This document shows positions 22,661 to 34,638 of a stretch of DNA of 64,000 nucleotides, piece by piece (position 1 is the stretch's first letter; every line of letters begins with the position of its first letter). A program made the translations under genes and the position numbers. Below the pieces are notes generated by a model. The model was not told the origin of the DNA. It ran no database searches and saw nothing but the letters and a program-made list of their open reading frames with translations. This stretch comes from Lyophyllum atratum. Its lineage: Eukaryota; Basidiomycota; Agaricomycetes; Agaricales; Lyophyllaceae. The stretch is from assembly GCA_014905825.1 (NCBI GenBank), contig JACGCN010000033.1:434001-498000 (forward strand). Direction: 5' to 3'.

Positions 22661-23758
22661 ATGGCCGCACTACCCAAAGCTGCCCGACAACAATTCGCAG
22701 GCTCCATTGTCATGCCCACCACAGAGCCACCTCGACTCCCGCCTACATTCTTCGGAGCCCTCTACACCTATGACGCCGATGCGAACATCTGGGCAAGCTA
22801 CCACAACCAAAGCACCCCAGCCCCAGCCGAGACTTCCCTCCACCTCCGCCTCCTAACCTGGAACATCGAATTCGACAAACCCCGCCCCAACAAACGCCTC
22901 CACACCGTCCTATCCCACCTCTCCTCCCTCCTCTCCTCCCCCCGCGGTCCACCTACAATAATCCTCCTCCAAGAGCTCCTCGACACGTGCTTCCCCGCCC
23001 TCCTCGCACACCCCTTCGTGCGCGCACATTACGCGCTGACGGATGTATCCCCCGATTCGTGGACGTATGACGCGAGTTATGGCACCGTCACGGTCGTTCC
23101 GCGCGCCCTCGTCCCACGGGTAAAGGCCGTGTTCCGCACCTCTCTCCCTGAGACGCGCATGGGCCGCGACGCGCTCTACGTCGATATCGCCCTCCCCCCC
23201 AAAGTGCCCGATGAAATCCATCCCAACCCCAACCCCGACACGCGCCTCCGCATCACGAACGTCCACCTCGAATCCCTCTCCGGCCCCTCCGAGCGCGCAC
23301 GCGCACTGCAGCTCGCCACCGTCTCCCTCTTCCTCCGTGAGGACGGTGTATGCGCGGGCATCGTCGCGGGGGATATGAACGCGATTTCTGGGGCGGACCG
23401 GGGGCTGCCTGAGAGGGTTGGGCTGGTGGATGCTTGGAAGGTGGGGTCGGGGAAGGTAAGGGGTAGGGATGGGGAAGGGTGGGAGGATGGGGAGTGGGAG
23501 GATGGGGAGGAGGATTATACGTGGGGATATCAGCCGAGGTGTCGGTTTAGGCCTGCGAGGCTGGATAAGGTGCTTTATGTGGGGAGAGTGGGCGTGGAGA
23601 GGGTGGAGAGGGTGGGTGTTGGGTTGAAGGTGCATGAGGGTGCGCCGAGGTATGTTGAGGAGGAGGAGGAGGAGGAGGAGTATGTGAATGACGTTTTGAA
23701 GGATCCGTGGGCGAGTGACCATTATGGGTTGTTGGCGACGCTTGTGGTTGGAGCCTGA
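22661..23758 (+). CDS. TDP2-like endonuclease/exonuclease/phosphatase protein
   Basis: An intronless frame of 365 residues, unusual among its neighbours. The motif order is that of the Mg2+-dependent EEP superfamily, closest to tyrosyl-DNA phosphodiesterase 2: RLLTWNIEF, ILLQELLD, GRDALYVDIAL, ITNVHLES, VAGDMNAI and the terminal ASDHYGLLA. TDP2 removes 5'-tyrosyl adducts left by topoisomerase II. The role here is inferred from motifs, and another phosphodiester substrate is possible. An inserted acidic, Gly/Trp-rich loop (about residues 265-290) and a run of eight Glu near residue 340 are low-complexity. The coding strand flips from C-rich to G-rich near 23360. Confidence 0.8.
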   Translation: MAALPKAARQQFAGSIVMPTTEPPRLPPTFFGALYTYDADANIWASYHNQSTPAPAETSLHLRLLTWNIEFDKPRPNKRLHTVLSHLSSLLSSPRGPPTIILLQELLDTCFPALLAHPFVRAHYALTDVSPDSWTYDASYGTVTVVPRALVPRVKAVFRTSLPETRMGRDALYVDIALPPKVPDEIHPNPNPDTRLRITNVHLESLSGPSERARALQLATVSLFLREDGVCAGIVAGDMNAISGADRGLPERVGLVDAWKVGSGKVRGRDGEGWEDGEWEDGEEDYTWGYQPRCRFRPARLDKVLYVGRVGVERVERVGVGLKVHEGAPRYVEEEEEEEEYVNDVLKDPWASDHYGLLATLVVGA

Positions 23759-25299
23759 GGTGAAAGGCTTTCGGAGCTGGGTGCGACGAAGTAGTACTTG
23801 TAGTGCGCCATGATCAGATATGCATATATTGGGCGTATGGCTTCGTGCAGTGTATCTTCGTAGGAAGTTTTAGTTCAAAGACTCAATGAATGAGCACCGT
23901 AAACCATCACTAGTCACTCCCTGCGGTCTCCGTTACTATTGGCCATGAGGCTGCTTATCCAGGGCGACATTTCAGTGGTTGCAGCAGCGAGGGAGACGCC
24001 TCACTCCTTAACGAAGTTGGCCCTCCTTCCGGTTTTGTAGGCCGAAATGGTTAGCAATTGAGCCTGAAGACACTTCTAGTCTTGTTATAAGCCCATCGTC
24101 GAGCATGCCTTCTTCTGCGATGGCTGGACCCCTTGGGCATCTCCGATCTCGCTCTCAGAAATGATTGAGTGGCGACATTTCCAAAAGAGGCAGGACGCCA
24201 CTGGTTTGCAACACGTCGCTGCTTGCAACTACGATAGCTTTAAGATCCTCACTGCAGCAGCCTTGAATATTCAAATCGTGAAGATCAAATATTATGCCGC
24301 CTAAGATCTCTGGATAGATGCTCCAAAAAGCCAGTACGCGATTCATTTGATGGCAAGTTTCACTCGATTTCAGCAGGCAAGCTTCGACAAAGACAGCGCA
24401 TTCTCTCCCAAGAGAAAATAGGGAAGAAAGTCATATTCCCGGATCGGACGACAGCACGCATCCCATTGCACCGATGAAACCCATCAACCAGCACAAGTGA
24501 ACTGCCCCTCCGCAACCGGCGCCTCTTTGCCCAGTGCGCCCAGAAACACAGTCGGATCTGTGAACTCCGCGGTGCTCTTGACCAAGTTGTCTCCCGCGAA
24601 CATGAAAGTGAATATGTACTCGTTCTTCCACGGGAACCCGGGTGGTAAGCGTAACACCAAATTGCGGCGAAAGTCGCCTTCGATGGCAGAGTCCAAGCCT
24701 GTGTATGATGTTCCCAATCGCCATAGTGGCGGTCAGTGAGGTTGAGGACCAACCTCTCCTGGAAAAAGGTATGTGGAGTGAGGGTCTCGACGAGAAGAGC
24801 GACCGAAAGAGTGACCAGTGTAGATGGCGTTCATCCAAAATGCTTTACAGGCTATACATGAGCAGTGTTGATTCCGTGTTAAATGAGAAGAAGCCGCAGT
24901 TCAGGAGGTAGCTCAGATTGAGGCGGGATGAGGTTCTGGACGGATGGTTAAGAGCTCGTACACTAGCTTGTTAGGGATCAGCGGCGGCTACGTACTAGTA
25001 GGTATTGTAGCGCAGCTAAAGAGAAGAGTTTTGACACCTTTCTCTGGAACGAGACCAACTGCGACATATCAAAGTTGATGTTCCGGAGCTTAGTGACGCA
25101 GCCTTGGGCATTTCGAGACCAGGAAAGCCCGCAAACGTCAAAACAGTCACCCTGGTCGTCGTTGGCGGCAAGTTGTTGGTAGAAGATTCTAATCTAACAT
25201 CTTATCTTATCTCTTCCCACGTTTTAGTTTCCAACATAGGCAGCTGCCAGAAACACCAACCAACTTCTGTCCCTCACACTCAACAGCTCTGCAATCATC
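23759..25299. other. Gene-poor stretch with unassigned minus-strand frames
   Basis: No gene of known family was found in 1.5 kb. A minus frame at 24717-24484 translates to a plausible globular piece (DFRRNLVLRLPPGFPWKNEY, FMFAGDNLVKSTAEF) and stops after QFTCAG. A second minus frame at 24346-24155 contains IFDLHDLNIQGC. They could be exons of one unrecognised gene or relics. No clean start was found. Confidence 0.4.
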
Positions 25300-27073
25300 A
25301 TGGAAAGGCTCGTTCAAGGAGTGTTCGAAGACGACAAGCATCCATGTATCTTTTCGCGATGCGGTTGACTTTCATCCTCGGGTATGCCCGCGTACTGCGG
25401 ACTCCCGGCTCCGGTCATCACAAAATCGCGATAGATGAACCCATGCTCCTCGACTACGTGCCGCAGTAGTAAAGGCCTCGCTGAAAGAGCCTGGCCCTGC
25501 GCTTTCATCATCGCGTTGGGATGCAGCTGCCTTTACTCCAACGCGGTCCAAACGCCACATTCCGCGACGCTCCACAAGTTTTCGTTGAGAGCACGAACGA
25601 AGCTCCTCCAGATGTGGACTCGGAATTCAAGCTCCCCCAACGCGCCTCGTTGGTCATAATGATAACTGCCAACGCGTTGCTTCAGGTGTGTCTCTCAACA
25701 ATGTTTTCCCCTCACGACGACCGCGCTGATCACGAGCTACTGCCCCAGATATCGTTCTTCATCATCGTTTCCTCCTCGAACGAATACGCCCTCCACCTAG
25801 GCGGCACCTCCACCTTCTCCGGGATCGTCATCGGTATCCCCACCGTTTTTTCGGGGCTCGCCCTCCTGCCCCTCGCAAAGTACGACCGAGGTACGCGCTC
25901 CTTCCTCTCCCAAGAATACCGCGACACCTAATGCCCACCCCAGGCGACTACAAAATCCCCCTCCACATAAGCTGCGCCGCCTCTCTCCTCGGGCACATCC
26001 TCTACGCCCTCGCATACCGCTTCTCCTTCCTCTACCTCATCCTCATCGGGCGCATCGTCAGTGGTTTCGGCTTCACGCTCTGGATGTACTGTAAACGCTT
26101 CTGCTCCGACCCGCGTATCGTCGGCGTGCGTCGGCGCACCACCCTCGCTGCGTGGCTCGTCGTGGGCCAGGGCCTGGGTATCTCCCTTGGCCCGTTCGCT
26201 GGGGGTCTGCTTTATAAGATTGGTTTTGGGGGGAGGGTGGGGAATGGGTTTACTGCGCCGGGGTGGGTTATGGCGGCGGTTTGGGCGGGGTTTTGGGTGG
26301 TGGTGTGGAGGTGGTATGAGGATATACCTCTCGAGCAACGAGCGTTCGATACGCCGCTTTCGACAGCTATAACACCAACTACAGAGCAGAAGAGAAACAG
26401 CATCGCACTCCAAGAAAATACTATATCTCCACACACTGTCCAACCCCCACCCGACATCACCCAACCCCCGCCCTACCACATGACACCACAACAATGGGGC
26501 GTAGTTGCATGCATGTGCTGGTTCGCTATGACTTGCTTCTTCATCCTCGGCGCCTGGGAGTCCAACCTCCCCGTCTTCGGCGCCTCCACCCCGCAATTCC
26601 ACTGGTCCCCCACGGCCGCGGGCAACTTCATCGCCCTCGGCGGCATCACCACCTTCCCCTTCCTCGCCCTCAACCTCGCCCTCGCGCGGCGCACGCAGGA
26701 CCGCCAGATCCTCGCCCTCGGCACGTCGCTCGGGCTCGCCGCGCTCCTCACGTTCCTCGTTCTCCTAAGGACAGGAAGGCTGAGTTACGGGGCGGTGTTT
26801 GCGTGCTGGTGGGCCGTGGCGCTGGGGTTTAATCTGGCGACCACCGTTACGATGAGTACCCTGAGTAAGCAGCTGCCGCCGAAGTGGAATGGGCGGACGT
26901 CGTTGGCGATTCAGTATAGCAATTATACGGGGAGGGTGGCGGGCGCGGTGTGGGGGGGGAGTGGGGTGGCGGTGGGGATGCGGAATTATGTGGGGGTGCA
27001 GATTGCGCTTGTGGGGGTGGGGGCGGTGTTGTTTGTTGGGCTGTGGAGGGATTTGAAGACGAAGCTGGGGTAG
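25300..27073 (+). CDS. MFS transporter
   Basis: The body of the gene is secure. The frame around 25521-25685, an intron 25686-25748, exon 25749-25890, an intron 25891-25943 and exon 25944-27073 encode a 12-helix major facilitator. Recognisable parts are SFFIIVSSSNEYALHLGG, SGIVIGIPTVFSGLALLPL, ILIGRIVSGFGF with the following RRTTLAAWLVVGQGLGI (motif A/B region), a cytosolic loop rich in Pro/Thr around residue 250, and CWWAVALGFNLATTV. The 5' end is uncertain: the ATG at 25300 (MERLVQGVFEDDKHP) is a fair start, but splicing between 25345 and 25520 was not resolved. Substrate unknown. Confidence 0.75.
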
Positions 27074-27501
27074 GGGGTTTGCGGGTATTGTTTGTTTGTT
27101 GGGACTGGGACTTTGTGGGTTTGGGATGAGGAGCGCCCAGCCAATGTGATTCTCGTCGCTTTGTGCACCATGGACTGGCGAATCGTGGGTCCATGGGCGG
27201 AGCCGCATTTCGGCAGATGATAGAAAAAAACGACTTACTGTGGCCTGCCATAAATGTGCCGTCTATTACTGTACTTCGCGCATTCTGGAACCATGGTCTA
27301 GATGACTTGAGTCTCTTGAAGTGACACTACGTAGATACATATGAGGTCCAAAGAAATAGCAGATCCAGTCGTCAGAAGTCTGAGGAGTGAGTGAACGAAG
27401 AGACTGCGGACGACTGTGCCTAAGAGACGGAGATAAAGGCGTTGACAAGCGCCACCAAACAGATCTCCCACTTTCATCACCTCCACCCCCAGACTCTGCT
27501 C
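27074..27501. other. Intergenic stretch
   Basis: 428 bp between the transporter stop and the ARP2 start. Nothing recognisable; it should contain the ARP2 promoter. Confidence 0.5.
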
Positions 27502-29160
27502 ATGGATCCAGGGGCCCCTCTCGTCGTCGATAACGGTACCGGTGTAAGTCCATTAGCATGAACATCTCCCAATCACCAACCCCCTCCCCAGTTCGTCAAA
27601 GTCGGATACGCAGGCTCCAACTTCCCCGAACATGGTACGCCCCCTCCCCCCCTCCCCCTCCCCCACTCCCCTGTTTACCACCGACACCCCCCACACAGTC
27701 TTCCCCTCCATCGTCGGCCGCCCGATCCTCCGCGCCGAAGAGCGCGTCGGGTCCACAGTGATCAAGGACATCATGATCGGCGACGAGGCCGCCGAGAACC
27801 GCAACTACCTCCAGGTCACCCAGCCCATGGAGCACGGCATCGTGCGCAATTGGGAAGACATGAAGCACCTCTGGGACTACACCTTCGACGAGAAGCTCCG
27901 CGTCGATCCGCGCGGCCGGAAAGTACTCCTCACCGAGCCGCCGATGAACCCGCGCGCGAATAGGACGAGGATGTGTCAGGTTATGTTTGAGGAGTATGGG
28001 TTTGGGGGCGTGTATGTGGCGATTCAGGCGGTGTTGACGTTGTATGCGCAAGGTGCGTCTGTGGGATCGGGATCGGGGTTGGGGGGGTGGGTTTGAATGG
28101 AGCTGATGCGGTATGGATAGGTCTGACGACGGGCGTGGTGGTGGACTCGGGGGACGGTGTCACGCATATCGTGCCAGTATACGACGGCTTCTCGATGCCG
28201 CATCTGACCCGCCGACTCGACATCGCAGGCCGAGACGTCACAAGATACCTCATCAAGCTCCTCCTCATGCGCGGCTACGCCTTCAACCGCACAGCCGATT
28301 TCGAAACCGTCCGCGAGATCAAGGAGAAACTATGCTATGTCAGGTGCGTCTCTCTAAATCCGGCAGATTTGGTCCCCCCAGCTGACTTGCGATGGAACTA
28401 GTTACGACCTCGACATGGACACGCGGCTTTCAGAGGAAACGACGGTGCTGGTGGAAAACTACACCGTGAGCTCCCCCCTTCCTACCCCGAACCTATTACC
28501 CATCGCTTCCTCTCTTCACAGCTCCCCGACGGCCGCACCATCAAAGTCGGATCTGAACGTTTCGAGGCCCCCGAATGTATGTTCCAACCGCACCTCGTCG
28601 ATGTCGAGCAGCCAGGCGTAGCAGGTGCGTCCTTCCTTTCCCCTCCCTTTCCGTCCTGACTATCATTGTCCCATCAGAAATGCTCTTCCAAACGATACAA
28701 GCCGCTGCTGTCGACGTCCGCGCAGAGCTGTACAAACACGTCGTGCTCTCCGGTGGGTCGAGTATGTACCCCGGCCTCCCCAGCCGTCTCGAGAAGGAGA
28801 TGAAACAGCTATACCTCACGCGGGTGCTCAACGGAGACCCCACACGTCTAAATGTACGTCTCACTTTCAAGTCCTTCACTTTATCCTCCCAAGTGCCCTT
28901 CTTCCCCACACTTCGCTTTCCATTGTATCCTACTCCACTGTACCGTTACTTCTCCTGGCATGCGATCCGAGCTCCTAACCAACGCCCCGCAGAAATTCAA
29001 GATCAAGATCGAGGACCCACCGCGCAGGAAACACATGGTGTTCCTCGGCGGCGCCGTCCTCGCCGACATCATGAAGAACAGGGAGGAGTTCTGGATATCC
29101 CGCGAGGACTGGTTCGAGCAGGGCGAGCGTGCCCTGGCGAAGCTTGGCCGTCCCGAGTGA
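27502..29160 (+). CDS. ARP2: Actin-related protein 2, Arp2/3 complex subunit
   Basis: Eight exons (27502-27543, 27592-27634, 27699-28052, 28121-28343, 28402-28465, 28522-28624, 28678-28853, 28993-29160) give 390 residues, the normal Arp2 length. The actin fold ATP-binding loops are present: [33 protein letters not shown] and [13 protein letters not shown]. Arp2-specific stretches include [23 protein letters not shown] and the C-terminal [20 protein letters not shown]. Together with Arp3 it nucleates branched actin filaments, which in fungi serve endocytic patches. The gene faces pyridoxal kinase tail to tail with 230 bp between stops. Confidence 0.95.
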
Positions 29161-29390
29161 GTGGGTGCCGGCGCCGACTTTGATCAGTAATTTGTATGTG
29201 TAGCAGAGGAAGTGGGGGCAGTAATGGAATTTATCGTCTTTTTTTCTTGGGGCATCGCGAACTGGCACGTCAAGTCCTTCTATAAGTCTAGTATGCTGGC
29301 TACGATCCTGAGATCTTGTTGTATATGTCTAGTACTCTATTTTCTATTCCACCACCAAAACCTCGTTTTTAGATAATGAAGACACACACA

Positions 29391-30764
29391 TCAAGACCCC
29401 CAGAACCCATCCCAAACGCCCATCGGCCGGACATGTACGCCAAATCCGCGTATCGCAGCCTGCCCTTGGACGAGTCGCAGCTCGCGCCCGCGCATCCGAC
29501 GCGTCTTGCGCAGCGGCTCTGCCGCGTCCGCCTCATCATCCGTCGGCACGCGCTCGTGAGCAGACAAAGTTTGTGCATGCTCGTGCGTGAGGCACAGTAT
29601 GTAGTATGTCGTAGCGAGCGCATGTGCTGCAGCTTGTGCGAGAGGCGTCAGTGTAGGCACAGATGGCGTGGAACTGGAATCCGAAGAGGTGGAGAGAGGG
29701 GTACGGGGGAAGTGGGCGAGGAGGAGTGCAGAAAAGAGGTCGCCGACGCCCGAGAAGTACCCAGGCAGAAGGGGCACACATTGCGCGTGGACGATTGGGG
29801 GTTGCGGTTGTGTTACAGGCGCCGCCGATGATAGGCTCGAAGACGGGTTAGATGATGCGATGCAGAGAAGATGCTCCGAGCCTGCCGGGGGCCGGATAAC
29901 AGGCGGAAGGGCGTCAGAGAGCCAGGGCGTGAGGGGCATGGAGGAGATGACGACGTTTGGTACGCGGTAGGTGTCGTGCAGGATCGAGATGGCCTTCCGG
30001 AGGGACGCCATGTCCTCCAGCTTCACCTCGGTCAGCGTCCTGTACAAAATCAATCTATCAGCGTGTTTCTTTTCCAAGAAGAGTCAGTACCTACTCTACT
30101 TCAAACCAGTTGGGAGCGATGATAGTGGCGAGCGGGAGCATCTGCCGGTATATGGGTATGACGTCCGCCGCGACGTAAAGTCGGCCGGCGTCACCCATAA
30201 CGGCTGCACGCAACAATCACAGATCAGCGATATGGCCCGTAAACGGGAAGACATAGACGTACGATCCAGGAGGTATATCAGCTCGGGTTTATCGTCCTTC
30301 AGCTTACGCGCAAGTCCCGCAACAGCAGACAACCCCTCTGCACCTGGCACGTACCCTTTCCCGGATTATTTCAGCAGGACCCTATCGAAGATACACGACG
30401 CGCACCTGTGAGAAGCCGTGTTGGTTCCATAAGCTCGTTGCCCTCCATACTCTCGAATACGGCATTTAGCTCAGTTGCTGACGCTTTTGTGCCTCCAGAA
30501 CGACCATAACCTGTTGGCGAGAACATGTGAAATCTTCGGCAGGGACAGGCATTGAGGAAACTCACCAGCGTGGTTAGAGAAATGGACAGTATTCACTACC
30601 TTGCGAAAAGGTCAGGTATTGATCCACCGTTTGCTGACAGACTCACTTACATCGACGTCGTATCCGAGGCACTGGAGAGGAAAGACAGCAGCCTTTCCTC
30701 CGACGTAACCATAGACTACATGGGATTGGATGCTCAACACGCGCTCTGAAGAAGCCGGGTCCAT
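29391..30764 (-). CDS. Pyridoxal kinase
   Basis: Six exons (30764-30651, 30599-30566, 30510-30406, 30355-30263, 30203-30095, 30039-29391) give 367 residues. Diagnostic parts are [21 protein letters not shown] and [17 protein letters not shown] at the N-terminus, [22 protein letters not shown], and the catalytic GDLFSALLL near residue 255. The enzyme phosphorylates pyridoxal, pyridoxine or pyridoxamine with ATP, feeding PLP to enzymes such as the one encoded at 12.7 kb. The Ser/Pro-rich insertion before and after the GDLFSA motif makes it longer than the roughly 310 residues usual for the family. The 3' end of the coding strand turns G-rich. Confidence 0.92.
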
Positions 30765-30969
30765 GACCGTGCTAGCTGGCTGAAGGGTAAGGGAACCTTG
30801 CCTTGATAGAGCTATGACTCGTGCAATGAACGGGAACTTTAGATTATTGATATCGTGTTACGTAAATCTGCTTTTTCATACTTATGCATCCGCTCAAAAG
30901 CACTTGCGTAAATCATGATCAAATCAACATCTGAATATGCATATATTCTCAACGGTACATGAATACAAT

Positions 30970-32565
30970 CTACTCGCGTTTGAACATCCACTGGTAGGGC
31001 GCAGTGGTGAAGGGAGTCATTGTCGCATCGGCACCTGAACTAGTCGACGTCGAATCGGCCGCGGCGGCAGCTGAAGGAGCGGCCATGGAAGAAGACGAAG
31101 CGATAGTGGTGACCGCCGATGTAGTATCCGTGGCGAGTGCAGGCGCTGAAGAGGAGGCGGCGATACTTGCGGCGACGTCTTGGGCATTGATCGTGGTCGT
31201 GGGTGCGGCCGCGGACTCCGATGTGGATGTAGACATGTCGGTCGATGAACTCGGGGGACCGACAACCTGAACGTCGAGCGCACCAGCAGAAGCGGCAGTA
31301 GGCGTAGATGGGTCGGCTGTCGAAGTCAAAGCAGGGACGCTAGAGCTGGGCGAGGGCTCCGCGCTTGATGTGACATCAACAGCAGCGACAGAAGGAGAGG
31401 CCGTAGCAGCGCCGGTGACAGTGACAGTTGTTGTTGTGGTAGAAGTAGAGGTCACGGCACTGGCGTCAGGGGACACTGTCGTATCCTTGACGTTCACAGC
31501 ATGTGGCGCCCCAGGCACAAACATAAGCGTCACGTTCCGAGGTGTCGTAGCATCATCCCTCTCCAAAACACTCTGCGCACTTCCATCAGAGTCGGCATGA
31601 CCTGGAGCATCCTTGACATAGAAGGGCCGGAGTGATCCTTTATCCTTGTTGTAAGCGAACATCTGGCTCTTCCCGCTTTGCGTTTGCTCGTTGGGTTGCG
31701 GGAAAACGCATTTCTCCATAGTGAGCGGCTCAGGCGAGGAGTCCTCGAGGTTATACGTAGTGCAAAAATCCTCTTCTGAGTCGGGCATGGGAGCTTGAAG
31801 CGTGACAAGAGAATCCGAGTTGCCGTTGGTGAGCATCACGGAATCCGCACGAGAGGTAGAAGGTCCGTCTACAAGGTACATCTGAGTGCAGTTGTTCTCC
31901 GACGCATTGAGAATGTATGTGCCGTTGGTTGAAGGTACCATATAAAGACACGCTATCTTCTTTCCAGAGGGTGACTCGGAATCAGCACTCTAAAAGCGTT
32001 CAAATCGACGATTATTGACTTTCAGCTACGAAATTGATAGCAGGGCTTACCATAATATCGACCTCCCCGAGAACCCGTTCCTCTCGCTTAGACGAAGGCG
32101 ATACGTGGTGCGACGCCCTACTCTTGTGAGGGATCGCAATTCGAGCACGGCGAGCGTGGAAGTGGTGCTGGTCCTGGCGTCTCTTGAGGATCTCGAGGTC
32201 AATATCTACCAGGTTCCAATCGTGGTCATCGTGGTGATCATGATGACGCTTCTTAGCCTTGAGTTGAGCAAGACGGAGCATGCTGAGAGGAGACCAGGTG
32301 GCGGATCGCTAAAGGTGAGAATGTCAGCCCTGGAATTAGTAAATATATGCGCCAAAAAGCGAACCGCTTCGTTCTGATTCCCCTCGCTGTTGTCGTCGGC
32401 TGACGACTCCGATCCACCGAAAGGCAACGGGATCGGCAAATCGCGATTCTCCTTCAACAAGGGCTTGTGGATAGCAGCAGCGCTGACGGACAGAGGTACG
32501 AGCGAGAAGGAGGCGAGGTAGACAAAGGCACCGAGGACGGCGAACCGGGGGGTAAGAGCGACCAT
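30970..32565 (-). CDS. Secreted His-rich, Ser/Thr-rich protein of unknown function
   Basis: Three exons (32565-32365, 32308-32051, 31989-30970) give 492 residues. The N-terminus is a signal peptide (AVLGAFVYLASFSLVPLSVS followed by AAA). A basic segment follows with the metal-ligand-like cluster RHHDHHDDHDW and several dibasic sites (AKKR, LKRR, SKREER) that a Kex2-type protease could cut. Then comes a domain of about 110 residues with four Cys (IACLYM, NNCTQ, DFCTT, EKCVF) and the string SGKSQMFAYN. The last 190 residues are Ser/Thr/Ala-rich, typical of O-glycosylated wall or surface regions. No GPI signal is seen; it ends WMFKRE. I do not recognise the family. Confidence 0.75.
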
Positions 32566-33645
32566 GATCGATGATTAGAAGTACGAAGAAAGGGTATGAA
32601 TGTATGCGTGAAGGGTGAGTAAGGTAAGACGATGTCTGTGTATAGTTTGTGGGAGACGGTAAAAGTTTGAAAGGGCTGAAGGTGAAAAAGGCGGGTAAAA
32701 AATGATCACCAGGATCAGGGGAAGATGAAGGTAGGAAGAAAGAAAGAATGGGGAATCGTCTCGCGGGACGCAGGTTCTTATAGAACGGAATGTTTGTTCT
32801 GCTTTGGTTAGAGGGGATCGATCGCGCTTTCGGGCAGCTCTCTGTCAACCAATGCGAGGAGACCATCGTGTGTTCAATCGTCATCGACAAAGATGAAGAA
32901 CGCCGGGATAGCCGAGACCTTGGCCGGTTGTCCTCGCACGTCCTAAGAATAACACGACGGATTCGTCTATCAAGAGGCGTCATACTGCTCTCACAGTGAG
33001 ACTGAGACTGCCCTGCGATTACGCGCTTCAGGTTCCTAGTTAGATCATGTGACCGCGTTTTCCTGAACAAGGTTGAACTGGCACCTGCGAAACTCGAGAA
33101 CGCAGGGCCCGGGAAAAATCCATAATACCTCGCCTTCCTCCTCTCAGCCCCCTAGCTGCGAGACGGCCGGTGCTACCGAGGCTGGAAAGGGAAGTCATTG
33201 ACCTTTCGACTCAACTTTCTAGCACCGCCTGTTCTGACCCTGAGAAGACCATAGAGGAGGTGGAGGCTCCGGAAAATGCAAGAACAAAAGGACAATCCAA
33301 GGACGGCCCAACGCGGAGGAAGGCACTCGACTTTCGCGTTGCGACGCGTTGGACTAAGCTCAAAGAGAGTAAAGAACAGCATGTGCTCAACAGTTCGACC
33401 ATGTAACGTGGCGGATGAATGAAATACGGGAGTGCAGTGTGAAGGCTCTCCAGTTCGTTTCTAGAGGTTCATCGATGTAGAATCAAGGAGCCAGAGGCGA
33501 GCACAACAAAGATGCTGAGGGATCGAAAGATTCAAACATTGAAACAAATTTCTCGAGGCAATTTAGATGTTTGTCACTATTGTGCAGAACCATCTCTCGT
33601 TCCGGCGAGTGACCTGACCGGTTTGTGTTCGGTGCACTGAGTCTC
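32566..33645. other. Divergent intergenic stretch
   Basis: 1.08 kb between the starts of the secreted protein and the thioesterase genes, which point away from each other. A short open plus frame at 33170-33406 (rich in Lys/Glu) lacks a recognisable domain. I see nothing else. Confidence 0.45.
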
Positions 33646-34638
33646 ATGCAATCCCTTCGCTCGTGCAGGAAGGCCATTTTGAGGATCTCCAACGTCGTCC
33701 ATTCGCGTGGCAAGACGATCAGTGTTCGTGCCTTATCAATTATTCCCCTCATAAGTAGAATTCTAACCATCTTCGTATCCCTAGGCACTTCAAGCCGCTT
33801 TTCAGGATCCCTCTTCTCCATTCCACATACCCCCGGGAACTCAAGGGCCCGCATCACCCGACCCTCCATCCGAATTGGAAGACGTGGTTGATCCACTTGA
33901 GGATGCTCACCATAAACTGACGGAAGCAGGTTTCGATCCGGCGTCTTTCTGGGAACAACGGATCGTCTGGGGAGACCAGGACCCATTCCAGTACGTTCTC
34001 TTCTAAATTGGAAACATTTTCGGAAACAATTGACCTCGTTTCGCAGGCATGTAAACAATGTCCGGTACAGTACGCTGCAGCCTTCTTAAACACGTCGAAA
34101 ACCTCTCACAGTAAATCCAGTTCGCTTCTTCGAATCCGTGAGTTCTCCATTGCCAACCACTCTTCATATAAATATGACTATAACTCGGAGCTTCACTCAG
34201 AGTCGCATAAAATGGATGATGTCCCTCGGGCACGAGCTTGGTGGCCCCCCTAAAGCTGAAGCCATGATTAAAGGCCAAGGCATTTCTCTCATTCTCAAGT
34301 CCATAGATGTGCGCTTCAGGCGTCCTGTCACCTACCCAGATACCGTGCGTCCTTTCCATGTCACAGCCCCCCATACGTAATACTCCTCCAACATCTAGCT
34401 CCTCGTCGGCTACCGACCCAAGCACCCTTCACCATCAGCCGAGATCCACGACCTTGCAACGTTTAATGTAACAGCTGCAGCGTACTCGCTCGGCCAGCGC
34501 GCAATTGTCGCGACATCGAACGAGGCTCTCGTGTGGTACGACTATGAGCAGCTCAAGAAACGCGATCCCGGCGAGGAAGTGCGATCGGTGGTGTGGAGGC
34601 GAGGACAGGAAGCCAAGGCTGAGAAGGAATTAAGGTGA
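33646..34638 (+). CDS. Hotdog-fold (4HBT-type) thioesterase, probably mitochondrial
   Basis: Six exons (33646-33723, 33785-33990, 34047-34069, 34112-34137, 34201-34344, 34399-34638) give 238 residues; the two smallest exons are 23 and 26 nt. The start MQSLRSCRKAILRISNVVHS is basic and fits a mitochondrial presequence. The first donor reads GTTCGT, so this junction is the least certain. The hotdog core is clear: RIVWGDQDPFQHVNNVRY with the catalytic Asp, RFFES, KSIDVRFRRPVTYPDTLLVGYRP, and a final strand NEALVWYDYEQLKKR. It should hydrolyse an acyl-CoA thioester; chain-length preference is unknown. Confidence 0.8.

Noticed and set aside
22910..23722. 270-codon minus-strand frame opposite the TDP2-like gene
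   Set aside because: It is a compositional shadow of the C-rich then G-rich coding strand and has no motif.
25928..26602. 224-codon minus-strand frame opposite the MFS transporter
   Set aside because: It overlaps clear membrane-helix coding sequence on the plus strand and is rich in Arg/Pro from skewed composition.
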